The notes under the pieces: model-generated
Databases searched by the model: none
The model's input: the letters and a program-made list of their open reading frames with translations, nothing else
Told to the model about the DNA's origin: nothing
Shown here: piece by piece, positions 49,034 through 57,755 of the stretch
Numbering within the stretch: the first letter of the stretch is position 1
Layout: every line of letters starts with the position of its first letter
DNA from: Cognatazoarcus halotolerans
GTDB lineage: Bacteria; Pseudomonadota; Gammaproteobacteria; Burkholderiales; Rhodocyclaceae
Direction: 5' to 3'
DNA length: 64,000 bases
Assembly: GCF_009800965.1 (NCBI RefSeq)
Contig: NZ_WUAF01000001.1
Coordinates: 310,001 to 374,000 of the forward strand
Position numbers and translations under genes: made by a program

Positions 49034-49575
49034 GCCGACCTCCGGATACGCATCACAAGAACGCCAAACACGCCAAGCGCCGCCAGGCCGCCCAGCACCC
49101 AGCCTGACCGGGGCACGACGCCGGCCCGCTCCGCTGCAGGCCCGGCCGGCGGCTGCGGCGCGCCGACCTGAAGCTCGCCATTGAGCAGATCGACGATGTC
49201 ACCGGCCTCGACCGTGATCACAACCGGGTGCGAGCCAGGCGCGGCCAGCGGTGCCGCATCGACCACGTAACTGCCGTCGGGGCGGGCCTGCGCCTTCGCC
49301 GACCAGTCACCGCTCTCGAGCTCGAGCCTTGCATCGGTGATTGGCACATTGCTGGCGAAGTGATCGAGATAGATCACCAGCTGGCGATCCTCGAGCACCG
49401 CCAGCAGCTCAAGATCGGCGGAACGCGCCTCCAGGCGCGGTCCGGTCGCCTGCAGCGGCAAGGGCGGCAGATCGGCGGCGTGGTCGTGGCCCTCGTGGGC
49501 CTGTGCCGGGCCCGCGGCGAACAGCGCCGCGGCGGCGAGCGCCGAAGCAATCGAGCGAATATTCATGGCTTTCAA
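49030..49575 (-). CDS. Exported membrane-anchored accessory protein of the metal-efflux operon
   Basis: 181 residues. The TTG at 49575 overlaps the TolC-like gene's stop (TTGA) with GGGAG 7 bases upstream; ATG 49566 is an alternative. Signal peptide, then HEGHDHAAD, a beta-rich domain, and one C-terminal membrane segment followed by RIRRSA. A periplasmic domain held to the inner membrane, commonly present in such operons. Function unknown. Confidence 0.78.
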   Translation of the reverse strand: MKAMNIRSIASALAAAALFAAGPAQAHEGHDHAADLPPLPLQATGPRLEARSADLELLAVLEDRQLVIYLDHFASNVPITDARLELESGDWSAKAQARPDGSYVVDAAPLAAPGSHPVVITVEAGDIVDLLNGELQVGAPQPPAGPAAERAGVVPRSGWVLGGLAALGVFGVLVMRIRRSA

Positions 49576-50786
49576 GGTGTCACTCCCCGGGCCAGCAGCA
49601 GCTTCAGCGCAGCCTGCTCCTGGCCGATTTCCGCACGGCGAACCGCCAGCACCGCCGTGTGGGCAGCGCTGCGCGCGCGCAGCACGGTCTCGAGATCGAA
49701 TTCGCCGAGGCGGTAAGCCTTGTCGGCGAGCGAGAGGTTGTCCTGGGCAAGACGCTGGCGTGCCAGCGCCGCCTGCAGGCTGCGTGCCGAACGCGAAACG
49801 GCGAGCTCGGCCTGCTCCCGCGTCGCCGCGCTACGCTGCGCTTCGGCCTGCAGCTCGGCCGCAGCCTGCGCCAATTCGGCCTCGGCACCCGCAGTATCGG
49901 CCCGCCAGGCCGGCCCGCCGCCGAACGGAATGGTCAGTTTTACGCCGAGCTGGTTGCCCCATGGCACGCCCCGCTCGTCACGCCCGTGCAGCACCCGCAG
50001 TGCCAGCTCGGGGGCCTCGCGACGGCGCGCGCGTTCGCTGCGCAGGCGCGCGGTGGCCACCGCCTCGGCCTCGCGGGCGAGCCGCAGCGCCGGCACTTCG
50101 ACGTCCTCGGCGGGTACAGCCGACGGGATGAGCAACACCGGCTGGCCGCCGGGCAGGCCGGTCAGCAGCCGCCAGGCACGCTCGGCATCGGCCAGCGCGG
50201 CGCGCGCATCCTCATGCGCGACCCGTGCCTCGACTTGCTCACTGCGGGCCAAATTGGCTTCGAAGCGCGCGACCTCGCCGGCAGCGAGGCGACGTTCGAG
50301 GTCGGCCTGTAGCGCCGAGGCAGCCTCAAGGCGACGCTCTGCAAGTTCGGCCTCGAGCGCCGCCAGGCGCCAGGCACCTGCAGACTCCAGCACGTCGGCT
50401 GCAAGCGCCGCCCGACGGGCCTGGCGGGTCGCATCGAGGGCCGACGACTCGCGCCGGGCGAGCTCGGCATGCGCGCCGCGCTGGCCGGGCAACCACAGCG
50501 GCCAGGCCGCCTCGAGCTCCCATTCCGCCTTGCCGGTGTCGCGGTCGAGCCGGTCGGAGGTGTGGCCGAGCGTGACGCTGCCCGGCCCGGGCGTCAGCCC
50601 GTCGGCCAGCGCGGCGCGCGCGTCCTGTTCGCGCTCGCGGGCGGCGAAGGCGGCGGCCTGCGGGTCGCGCGCCAGCGCCGCATCGACCGCCGCCGAGAGC
50701 GCAAGGGTATTCGGCGTCGCCGGCGGCTCAGCCGCCCACGGCGCGGCGCTCCACAGGAGCGCAATGCAAAGAAGAAGCTGTCGCAT
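49572..50786 (-). CDS. TolC family outer-membrane efflux channel
   Basis: 404 residues with a signal peptide ending near WAA. Long heptad-like helices with AARE/ALAD runs, arranged as two repeats typical of the outer-membrane factor family (CzcC/CusC). It completes the tripartite exporter. First of the three structural components in transcription order: channel, small protein, adaptor, pump. Confidence 0.9.
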   Translation of the reverse strand: MRQLLLCIALLWSAAPWAAEPPATPNTLALSAAVDAALARDPQAAAFAAREREQDARAALADGLTPGPGSVTLGHTSDRLDRDTGKAEWELEAAWPLWLPGQRGAHAELARRESSALDATRQARRAALAADVLESAGAWRLAALEAELAERRLEAASALQADLERRLAAGEVARFEANLARSEQVEARVAHEDARAALADAERAWRLLTGLPGGQPVLLIPSAVPAEDVEVPALRLAREAEAVATARLRSERARRREAPELALRVLHGRDERGVPWGNQLGVKLTIPFGGGPAWRADTAGAEAELAQAAAELQAEAQRSAATREQAELAVSRSARSLQAALARQRLAQDNLSLADKAYRLGEFDLETVLRARSAAHTAVLAVRRAEIGQEQAALKLLLARGVTP

Positions 50787-50892
50787 GAAGTTCTCGAGTA
50801 CGTTGCACGAAGGCTCGAAAACGGGCGGCAGCGCGGACGCCTGCGGGCAGGGTCCGTGGAAGAATCAGTTCGGGATGTATCGGCCGCCCGTA

Positions 50893-51285
50893 TCAGGCGG
50901 CGAATGAAGGTGGTCGTTCGAAGCGCGCGAGGTATGGGTAGGTCACCGCGTGGGGCGAACTCGCGTGCTGGATGTGATCGTTGTAAGGCGCGGCCATCTG
51001 CATCGCTGCCGGGCCGAGGAAGCTTGCACAGGCAAGGTGGCAGACCCCGCACTGATCGCAGTTGGCCCACGCGCCGATCGGCCCCTGCTCGTCCTGCGGC
51101 GCGGCGTTGACGACGTGGTCGTGCTGCGATTCGCCGTGCGCCATGGTGGCATGCCGCATCTCTTGCGCCATTGCCACTTGCCCACCCTCGCCATGCGCGC
51201 AGAACGGCATGGCATAGGCCACCACCGACTGGATCGGCAGCCACAGGGCGATCAGCAGCAGGAATAGATTGCGCAGGCGCGACAT
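50893..51285 (-). CDS. Cys/His-rich exported protein (DUF2946-like)
   Basis: 130 residues from the ATG at 51285. Hydrophobic signal segment (LFLLLIALWLPIQSVVAYA) followed by a metal-binding-looking stretch: CDQCGVCHLAC, HGESQHDH and several Met. It heads the minus-strand metal cluster, 106 bases before the channel gene. A periplasmic metal-binding role is inferred from composition and place. Confidence 0.72.
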   Translation of the reverse strand: MSRLRNLFLLLIALWLPIQSVVAYAMPFCAHGEGGQVAMAQEMRHATMAHGESQHDHVVNAAPQDEQGPIGAWANCDQCGVCHLACASFLGPAAMQMAAPYNDHIQHASSPHAVTYPYLARFERPPSFAA

Positions 51286-51432
51286 GACCGGGAGTGTATC
51301 CGAAGACCGCGAATTGACCACCATCGGGTTGGAACGTTCCCGACCATCTCTCGGCGATGCCCAGCACCGGCGTATCGCAAGGTAGAATCGCGCCCACAAC
51401 ATCAGAAATTCGCACGTTTGGAGAACATCGAT

Positions 51433-52749
51433 ATGGATTCGCCGATTCCCCTCAGACAGGTTCCGCAGACGAACATCTTCCGCAAGGGCGACGTGTTCGT
51501 GCTGTTCGGCGAACTGTTCGGCCGCGGCTACGCCAATGGCCTGGTGAACGAGGCACGCAAGGCCGGCATGAAGATCGTCGGCATCACGGTCGGCCGTCGC
51601 GACGAGAACAACGCGCTGCGCCCGCTCACCGCCGAGGAACTGGCCGAAGCCGAGGCCAATCTCGGCGGGCACATCATCAACCTGCCGCTGATGGCCGGTT
51701 TCGACCTCGATGCGCCACCGGGCGAGCCCACCCCGACCGAGCTGCTCGGCAAGCTCACGCTCAAGACCTGGACCGAGGACAAGCTCGACTGGGCACACAT
51801 CGAGAAATGCCGCGAGGTCGGCGTAAAACGCTTCAAGGACACCGTGGCCGAGGTGATGAAGCAGCTCGACGCGATGATCCCGGACGGTCGCAGTGCATTC
51901 TTCGCCCACACCATGGCCGGCGGCATCCCGAAGGCCAAGGTCTTCCTGGCGATCGCCAACCGCATCTACAAGGGCCGCGGCGATCGCTTCATGTCTTCGC
52001 AGGTGCTGCTCGACAGCGATCTGGGCAAGCTCATCCTCATGAACTTCGACGAGGTCTCGGCGAACACCTTCGGCCATCTCATCGAAGCCAGCGCGGCGAT
52101 CCGCGCCCGTCTCGAGGCGAGCGGCGGCGAAGTGCGCTATTCGGCATACGGCTACCACGGCACCGAGATCCTCATCGAGGACCGCTACCAGTGGCAGACC
52201 TACACCAACTACACCCAGGGCTACGCCAAGATGCGGCTCGAGCGCATCGCCGAGGCGGCCTGGGCCGAAGGCGTCAAGGCCACGGTGTACAACTGCCCGG
52301 AGATCCGCACCAATTCGTCCGACATCTTCGTCGGCGTCGAGCTGCCGCTGATCTCGCTGCTGCACGCGCTGCGCAAGGAAAACGGCGGCGCCTGGGCCGA
52401 ATCGCAGTGGAAGGCCTGCGACGACCTGCTGCAGGACGGGGTGTCGATCGAGTCCATCGTCGCCAAGATCGACGGCTTCCACACCAGCGAGGTGATGACC
52501 TCCTACCGCAATTTCGCCGCCTGGCCGATGCCCAACAGCGAAGCCCTGGCCGAGATCATGATCGGCGCCTCGGACGAGATCGTCGGCCTGCACAAGGACC
52601 GCAAGGCCCTCATCACCGACCACCTGAGCTCCCTGGTGCTCGAAGCCACCGGCCCGCTGATGTTCCACGAATCATCGGCACCAGCCGGCCCGGTGCTATG
52701 GCTCAATCACGACGTCATCGCCAAGCAGCTCAACGCAATGCACGCCTGA
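51433..52749 (+). CDS. Possible FabV/FabMG-like enoyl-ACP reductase
   Basis: 438 residues from the ATG at 51433, behind GGAG nine bases upstream (TTG 51418 is an alternative). It looks like a soluble Rossmann-type protein: the N-terminus (VFVLFGELFGRGYANGL, then MKIVGITVGRR) reads as a nucleotide-binding start, and Tyr257 and Lys266 (YTNYTQGYAK) have the Y-x8-K spacing of FabV-type enoyl reductases. I recall similar proteins being labelled FabMG family but cannot confirm it. No fatty-acid genes lie nearby. A strong terminator follows. Confidence 0.5.
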   Translation: MDSPIPLRQVPQTNIFRKGDVFVLFGELFGRGYANGLVNEARKAGMKIVGITVGRRDENNALRPLTAEELAEAEANLGGHIINLPLMAGFDLDAPPGEPTPTELLGKLTLKTWTEDKLDWAHIEKCREVGVKRFKDTVAEVMKQLDAMIPDGRSAFFAHTMAGGIPKAKVFLAIANRIYKGRGDRFMSSQVLLDSDLGKLILMNFDEVSANTFGHLIEASAAIRARLEASGGEVRYSAYGYHGTEILIEDRYQWQTYTNYTQGYAKMRLERIAEAAWAEGVKATVYNCPEIRTNSSDIFVGVELPLISLLHALRKENGGAWAESQWKACDDLLQDGVSIESIVAKIDGFHTSEVMTSYRNFAAWPMPNSEALAEIMIGASDEIVGLHKDRKALITDHLSSLVLEATGPLMFHESSAPAGPVLWLNHDVIAKQLNAMHA

Positions 52750-52778
52750 CCCGACTCGTTCTCAGGCTAGAAAAAACG

Positions 52779-52805
52779 AACCGGGGCTCAGGCCCCGGTT
52801 TTTTC
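52779..52805. terminator. Strong intrinsic terminator
   Basis: Stem AACCGGGGC / GCCCCGGTT with loop TCAG, followed by TTTTC on the plus strand and preceded by AAAAAACG, so it can act in both directions. It ends both the reductase-like gene and the small gene converging from the right. Confidence 0.92.
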
Positions 52806-52828
52806 TTGCATCCGCGCAAGGCGGCAAC

Positions 52829-53029
52829 TCAGTGCAGCTTGCTGGCGTGATGCCGCCTGAGAATCTCGCCGACACTCGCCTCGATGGCGTCCGGCACCAT
52901 CACCTTGAGCTGCATGTGCTCGCTGTCCATGAACACCTCCTCGCGCGGAATCCCGTTGGAGATGAGGTCGTCCATTGCATTCTTCATGGCGTCTTCCGAA
53001 CCGAAATCGCCGGTGACTGTTCTGGTCAT
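52829..53029 (-). CDS. Small protein of unknown function
   Basis: 66 residues starting MTRTVTGDFGSEDAMKNAM, with GGAGG just upstream of the ATG at 53029. The pattern suggests a small beta-alpha-beta-beta-alpha-beta fold (TVTGDF, DLISNGIPREEVFMD, LKVMVP). I have seen no family name for it. Converges on the terminator at 52779-52805. Confidence 0.68.
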   Translation of the reverse strand: MTRTVTGDFGSEDAMKNAMDDLISNGIPREEVFMDSEHMQLKVMVPDAIEASVGEILRRHHASKLH

Positions 53030-53292
53030 GATTGCCTCCAGTACCTCGTCAGAAAATCGGGCGAGGGCGAATCCCGTCGCCCCGCAAGTCGTCAGGCCTG
53101 CCAATGACGGACACCCCCACGACAGCGGAATTCCCGACGCGGTTGTTTCCAAAGGCAAGCGGAGGTCCAAAGAAGCGCCTGTCGTGACGCTGTACTGTCA
53201 TATCCGAAGACGCTAAGCTCGCCCGAAACCACGCCGTGAAGCCCGCGCGCCACATGCGCACGGCAACGGAAGGAATCTCCAGGGAGATCGAC

Positions 53293-55491
53293 TTGAAACT
53301 GCAACACCTCGCACTCGCCACGCTGCTGGCGTCATTGCTCGGAGCCTGCGCCTCGAACGCGCCGATGCACCAGCCGCCGCTCGCCCGCACGCTGGAACAA
53401 CAGGCCAGCGCCGGCCCACTGGCCTTCGTCGATGGTCGCGTCGAGATGGACAACGACGCCGCGTTCGCGGACAAGCTGGCGCTGGTGGAAGGCGCGAAGC
53501 AGAGCCTCGATCTCGCCTACTACATCTTCGACGACGACTACTCCTCGTCGCGCCTCAGCCAGGCGCTCATCGACGCCGCGAAGCGCGGCGTCAAGGTGCG
53601 CCTGCTGGTCGATTACTTCAGCGAATACAAGGATCTGGACCGCTTCAGCTGGCTCGAGCAGGAAGGCAAAGGCCGCATCGAGGTGCGCTTCTACAACCGC
53701 CCGACACTCGAAATCGTCAAGGACGCCGCCTTCCTGACCCTGAGCTGCGCCGACGTGGGCGTCAACACCCAAGCCTGCGACACCCAGAAGCTGCAGGCGG
53801 TGGACAACGCCTTCGCGGCCGATACCGGCCAGCCCTACACCAATCGCAGCTTCGCAGGCTCGGGCCTGTTCCTCTCCGGCCTCTACGGCAAGAACCCGCA
53901 GGTCATGGCCTACGCGATCAGCCGCGGGCAGGACATTGACGCCGAAGCCCTCTCCGGCGGCGCGGCCTCGGCCGACAGCAAGCGCACCGAACAGCTCAAG
54001 GAGCTTGGCAAGCTGTTCTTCAAGGCACGCTACGTCGGCGGCGCCGAAGGCCTCGCCGCCAAGCTCAAACTCGCCTTCATCCGCCAGACCTTCGGCGAGC
54101 AGGTGAACCCGGTGTTCGACGCGGTCAACAGCTACCTGCCACTGTCCCGCCAGGACAACGCCCAGGCACAGAAGGACTGGGACTACCTCACCGAATTCCT
54201 GCACCACAAATTCCTGCTGGCAGACCGCAGCACCCTGATGCTGGGCGGGCGCAACGTGGCCGACTCCTACCACATGCACCCCAACCCGCTGGCCGAGAAA
54301 TATATCTTCATGGACACCGACGCGCGGCTGCCGCTCAGCGGGCCCAGCCAGGCGCTGGCCGACAGCTTCGACCGGCTGTGGAACCTGCACAGCATGGTCG
54401 CGCCGCTGGCCGAGGTGCGCGACCATGCACCGAATGACCTCCTCATGAACTTCAAGGTGATCCAGGCCGCGCAGGAGGCTTGCGACAAGGGTAAGGACCA
54501 GGCCTGTGTCGACCGCTATGTAGACAAGCACTTCGTGGCCCTGCCCGCACGCATCAAGGCGGTCGCCGAACAGCAACGCGAGCATGTCCGGCGTTACGTT
54601 ACCGACTACCGCCGCACCGTGACCGTGCCGCCGCTGCCGATCGACCCGCAGGCGCAGATCTTCTACCTCGAAAACCTTCCGGTCACCGACGGCAAGCGCA
54701 ACTACGGCGCCCGCCACGACCGCGAAGCCGCCGCCAGCAAGCACATCCAGTCGCTGTGGCGCTCGGCCCTGCAGGAAGTCTGCTCGCAAACGGACGCCGC
54801 GCCGCGCGAAGTCATCGTTCACAACGCCTACCTGTTCCTGCCCGCCAACCTGCTGCAGGACATTACCGCCTCGCTTGACGGCACACGCCCCTGCAAGGGC
54901 GTCACCCTGAACATCATCACCAACTCGCTCGCCACCACCGACCTCAACGTGGTGAACCTGCTCGCCGTATGGCAACTCAAGGCGCTGGCCGACCACCTGC
55001 GCGAACAAGGCCCTTCCGACAAGGCCGCCACGCTGCGCTACCTGGAATACCAACCGGTCGAAGGCGCCAACCTCTCGCTGCACTCCAAGGTCATGGTCTT
55101 CGACCGCGACATCTTCATCGGCTCATCCAACGCCGACCTGCGCAGCTTCATGATGGACAGCAACAACGGCGTCTTCATCCGCAACGCCCCCGACTTCGTC
55201 GCCGCCTACAAGGCCCGCATCCACACCCTCATCACCACTCCCGGCCGCATGGCAGACGACACCGCCCGCATCGGCCGCGACAAGGACCAGCTCAGCATCG
55301 AAATGAACCAGCTCATCGACCAGCTACTCGCCCGCTACGCCGGACAGGACAGGTTGAACGAGCAACAGAAGGCGGATCTGAAAAAGCAGGTGCAGGAGAC
55401 AACGCAGCGGGTCTATGACCTGTCGCGGCGGATCATGCAGGGGGATACGAAGGCGGCGAATGAGTTCAATGGGTTGTTCAAAGGGATCTGA
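53293..55491 (+). CDS. Phospholipase D family lipoprotein (cardiolipin synthase-like)
   Basis: 732 residues from a TTG at 53293, chosen because it gives a standard lipoprotein signal ending LLGAC and GGGAG lies 6 bases before it; ATG 53254 or GTG 53236 would add acidic residues to the signal. Two HKD motifs are complete: His304/Lys306/Asp311 and His597/Lys599/Asp604. The pair is that of phospholipase D-type transferases and cardiolipin synthase C. It is ~250 residues longer than ClsC, with a large insert between the two motifs. A lipid anchor in the envelope is predicted. Confidence 0.88.
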   Translation: MKLQHLALATLLASLLGACASNAPMHQPPLARTLEQQASAGPLAFVDGRVEMDNDAAFADKLALVEGAKQSLDLAYYIFDDDYSSSRLSQALIDAAKRGVKVRLLVDYFSEYKDLDRFSWLEQEGKGRIEVRFYNRPTLEIVKDAAFLTLSCADVGVNTQACDTQKLQAVDNAFAADTGQPYTNRSFAGSGLFLSGLYGKNPQVMAYAISRGQDIDAEALSGGAASADSKRTEQLKELGKLFFKARYVGGAEGLAAKLKLAFIRQTFGEQVNPVFDAVNSYLPLSRQDNAQAQKDWDYLTEFLHHKFLLADRSTLMLGGRNVADSYHMHPNPLAEKYIFMDTDARLPLSGPSQALADSFDRLWNLHSMVAPLAEVRDHAPNDLLMNFKVIQAAQEACDKGKDQACVDRYVDKHFVALPARIKAVAEQQREHVRRYVTDYRRTVTVPPLPIDPQAQIFYLENLPVTDGKRNYGARHDREAAASKHIQSLWRSALQEVCSQTDAAPREVIVHNAYLFLPANLLQDITASLDGTRPCKGVTLNIITNSLATTDLNVVNLLAVWQLKALADHLREQGPSDKAATLRYLEYQPVEGANLSLHSKVMVFDRDIFIGSSNADLRSFMMDSNNGVFIRNAPDFVAAYKARIHTLITTPGRMADDTARIGRDKDQLSIEMNQLIDQLLARYAGQDRLNEQQKADLKKQVQETTQRVYDLSRRIMQGDTKAANEFNGLFKGI

Positions 55492-55613
55492 TGGAACATT
55501 TCAGAACGCACCTTATGTCATAACACGACGTAATTTTTTTGCCGGTAAATGCGTAACCTCAACGCAAATCCCACTAAAGGCTGTGATGAATACAAACAAC
55601 CGGGGACAGCATC

Positions 55614-56012
55614 GTGCGTGAAAGCAACAGCAGTCGCGTGTCAGGATTTTTTGTAGCTGTGGTGCTTACGGGCTGCGTATCGGTACCCACGGGTATTGTG
55701 ATGCACCCAGAAGGAAGGCAACCAACTCGTCAAGAAGCACAGGTTGCCATTTTGAGCCACCTGAAACGGGTCTTGCTTGATCCGGAAAGCCTCAAAGCAT
55801 TTGCCGTCCTGCGAGGCCCAGAAGTAGTCACAGGCACGACAGCAGGACTCAACTATGAGAGAGCTTGGCAAGTGTGCGTCGAGTACAACGCCAAGAATGC
55901 ATACGGGGGATACACGGGCTTGACGACTCATTCTTATGCGCTCAGATTCAGTGACGATGATCTGATCGTTGTCTCAACAATCAACTGGATTGCCCAGGAC
56001 AAGAAGTGTTAG
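55614..56012 (+). CDS. Small lipoprotein of unknown function, lower-GC gene
   Basis: 132 residues from the GTG at 55614 (GGGGA upstream). Signal peptide with lipobox VLTGC. The body contains a helix (RQEAQVAILSHLKRVLLDPESL) and beta strands; there are three cysteines. Base composition is clearly lower in GC than its neighbours, suggesting recent transfer. Not recognised. Confidence 0.6.
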   Translation: MRESNSSRVSGFFVAVVLTGCVSVPTGIVMHPEGRQPTRQEAQVAILSHLKRVLLDPESLKAFAVLRGPEVVTGTTAGLNYERAWQVCVEYNAKNAYGGYTGLTTHSYALRFSDDDLIVVSTINWIAQDKKC

Positions 56013-56351
56013 GAGATTGTTCGCCCACCCGGGGACTTCTGTGTCGCGCACCGGGGCCCGCAAAGCCGCTACTGCCTCGGGCACGCGCCACCATTAACGC
56101 TGGCACTGGCCAGCCTAACCGTGAAGCCGCCAAAAAATAACAGCGTAAGACCATTTTCCCCATGAAGTTGCTAGATATTTGATTCGCATTTCCGTTGGTG
56201 TGCAAGCATGTGCTATATAGCAATGCCCTATCGTGATTAGGTATCGCGTAGCCATCGAGGGGCGCGCATTAGGGCGCATCCGCGGACACATTGAGAATCG
56301 CCACTTTCACCTACCGATATCGACCGCACTTTTGCCGAACGTGGGGACAAC
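56013..56351. other. AT-richer intergenic stretch, no gene seen
   Basis: 339 bases with several short stop-rich frames and no convincing start. Lower GC than the window as a whole, continuous with the small genes on both sides, so it is probably part of the same acquired segment. Confidence 0.5.
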
Positions 56352-56606
56352 ATGAGTGCAAGTTTAGAGTGGACCGAGTGGCATCTCACAGCTTCTGGGT
56401 GGGTCCGTGGAACGATGAAGACGGATTCAAATATCTCAGTCATTGCGCGCCCCACTGGTGCCGTCGCCACGTTTATGTATTCTGAGGAGCACTCTGGCTA
56501 CGGCAGATCAGATGGCAAGGTCACGCAGATTGAACCGAAAGGCCCAATTTCTAAAGACTTACAAAACCTTTTGCGTCTGCACGGAGATTGTCCACGACAA
56601 CTTTGA
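56352..56606 (+). CDS. Small hypothetical protein
   Basis: 84 residues, MSASLEWTEWHLTASGWVRG onward, with GGGGA seven bases upstream of the ATG. Soluble-looking, Trp- and Ser-rich at the start. Low GC. No family recognised. The reading frame is plausible but could be fortuitous in a stretch this short. Confidence 0.4.
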   Translation: MSASLEWTEWHLTASGWVRGTMKTDSNISVIARPTGAVATFMYSEEHSGYGRSDGKVTQIEPKGPISKDLQNLLRLHGDCPRQL

Positions 56607-56634
56607 TGATCTTAAAACCGCAGTTAGCGCCATA

Positions 56635-56722
56635 GGGGTCAGATACCGTCTTTCGAGTCAAGCGCTGGCAGGCAAAAGTCTGGCCGAAACGGCTCTCCAG
56701 ATCGGAGGAGCTTTGGGGTCAG
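56635..56722. repeat. Two copies of GGGGTCAG, 80 bases apart
   Basis: GGGGTCAG at 56635-56642 and again at 56715-56722; the second continues GTCT. This octamer with GTCT resembles the flanks of REP-associated transposase genes in some proteobacteria. With no transposase present it would be a remnant; chance is also possible. Confidence 0.4.
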
Positions 56723-56839
56723 GTCTAGAACTATAGTATCCGCTAGCGGAGTCGAGCCCGCCAAGATGGACTAGCCGCGCTCGCCACTACGGCAGCCGCA
56801 ACTTGCGGGCAACGGCGAAGCCGAGCCGGCAGCAGCCTT

Positions 56840-56888
56840 CCCCTTCTGTGCCGCCGAGCTCCGCCCGCCGCCGGTGGCACAGAAGGGG
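56840..56888. repeat. Inverted repeat with 16-base arms
   Basis: CCCCTTCTGTGCCGCC (56840-56855) against GGTGGCACAGAAGGGG (56873-56888), one mismatch, 17-base loop. It sits directly before the palindrome at 56899 and forms a paired hairpin unit of a kind often seen as an intergenic repeat. Confidence 0.85.
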
Positions 56889-56898
56889 CGCTTCTTTG

Positions 56899-56928
56899 GT
56901 TACTTTCTAGTCGCGACTAGAAAGTAAC
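56899..56928. repeat. Perfect 30-base palindrome
   Basis: GTTACTTTCTAGTCG (56899-56913) followed without gap by its exact reverse complement CGACTAGAAAGTAAC (56914-56928). The flanking CTTCTTTGGTTACTTTCT is a sequence seen between genes in several betaproteobacteria. Its role may be as a transcription end signal or a non-autonomous repeat. Confidence 0.9.
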
Positions 56929-57074
56929 TCGTCTGCCAGGACGAGACCCGGCCAATCACTGCCGACCGAAGGCACACGCTCCGTCCTACAAATCCATTTC
57001 CACAAATCAATCCCCCCACCCCGCGCACGCGCGCTAATCTTGACGCGCAACCCAAATGACCGGGAACTCGCACG

Positions 57075-57755
57075 ATGGGGCGTATCGGTGCCTTGCTGAT
57101 GTGGTTGGTGATCTCGTCGAACGCAATGGCCGACCCACTGCTGCCCGCGCGATACGACTTTTCGGTACGAACCGTCGGACCGACCGAATTGCCAACCGAC
57201 ACTTCCGGCGAGTGGATGGCGTTTTTCGGCCCCGGCGTGGCCTCCGGCGCGCTCGGTGTCGTCGCACCGCCGCTCTTCGCCAGCGGCCTGGTGGTGGGAG
57301 CACTGTTGCTAGCGCCGGGCGCGCTGATCATGGCCGGCTCGGAGCGCAGGACCTGGGAGCGCGTGGCCAAGGCCCTAAAGAACAACGCCTTCGAGGCCGC
57401 ACTGCTGGGAGCGCTGCGCCTGCGCGGGACGGCGCTGGCGCTCGACGAGGCGGGACCGCCGGCACAGGTCGACGTCACGGTCAATGCCTTCGGCGTGGCC
57501 GGCGAGCGGCCCGAGCGGGTATGCTTCATCGCCAGCGCCGACCTGCGGGTCACGGCCGCGGAGCGGGAGGTGCTGCAGGACCGCCTGATCATCGCCGAGA
57601 CCAACCGCAGCACCGACGCGCCGCCGCCCCAATGCGCCAGTCTCGAGCGCTTCGCCACTCGAGACGCCGCCCTGGTGACCGAGACCGCCGCCGAGTACGT
57701 GCAGGTGCTGGCAAGCATGGTGGTCGACCGGCTGACAGCCCTGGAGGCACCGTGA
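57075..57755 (+). CDS. Unknown envelope protein with signal peptide and membrane segment
   Basis: 226 residues. Signal peptide ending at AMA, then a Pro/Thr-rich part, a hydrophobic hairpin (about 57-87, LGVVAPPLFASGLVV and GALLLAPGALIMAG) and a helical C-terminal domain with two cysteines (VCFIAS, PQCASL). The stop overlaps the GTG start of the next gene. The two form an unknown two-gene unit. Not recognised. Confidence 0.7.
   Translation: MGRIGALLMWLVISSNAMADPLLPARYDFSVRTVGPTELPTDTSGEWMAFFGPGVASGALGVVAPPLFASGLVVGALLLAPGALIMAGSERRTWERVAKALKNNAFEAALLGALRLRGTALALDEAGPPAQVDVTVNAFGVAGERPERVCFIASADLRVTAAEREVLQDRLIIAETNRSTDAPPPQCASLERFATRDAALVTETAAEYVQVLASMVVDRLTALEAP

Larger units (their letters stand above)
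56607..57074. other. Intergenic region with palindromes and short repeats
   Basis: 468 bases without a supported gene. It contains two copies of GGGGTCAG, a hairpin with a long loop and a perfect 30-base palindrome, each listed separately. The sequence after about 56930 is ordinary high-GC flank of the next gene. Confidence 0.6.

Noticed and set aside
46916-49171. 751-codon open frame opposite the RND pump and adaptor genes
   Set aside because: His/Arg-rich antisense translation without homology; the minus-strand genes are certain.
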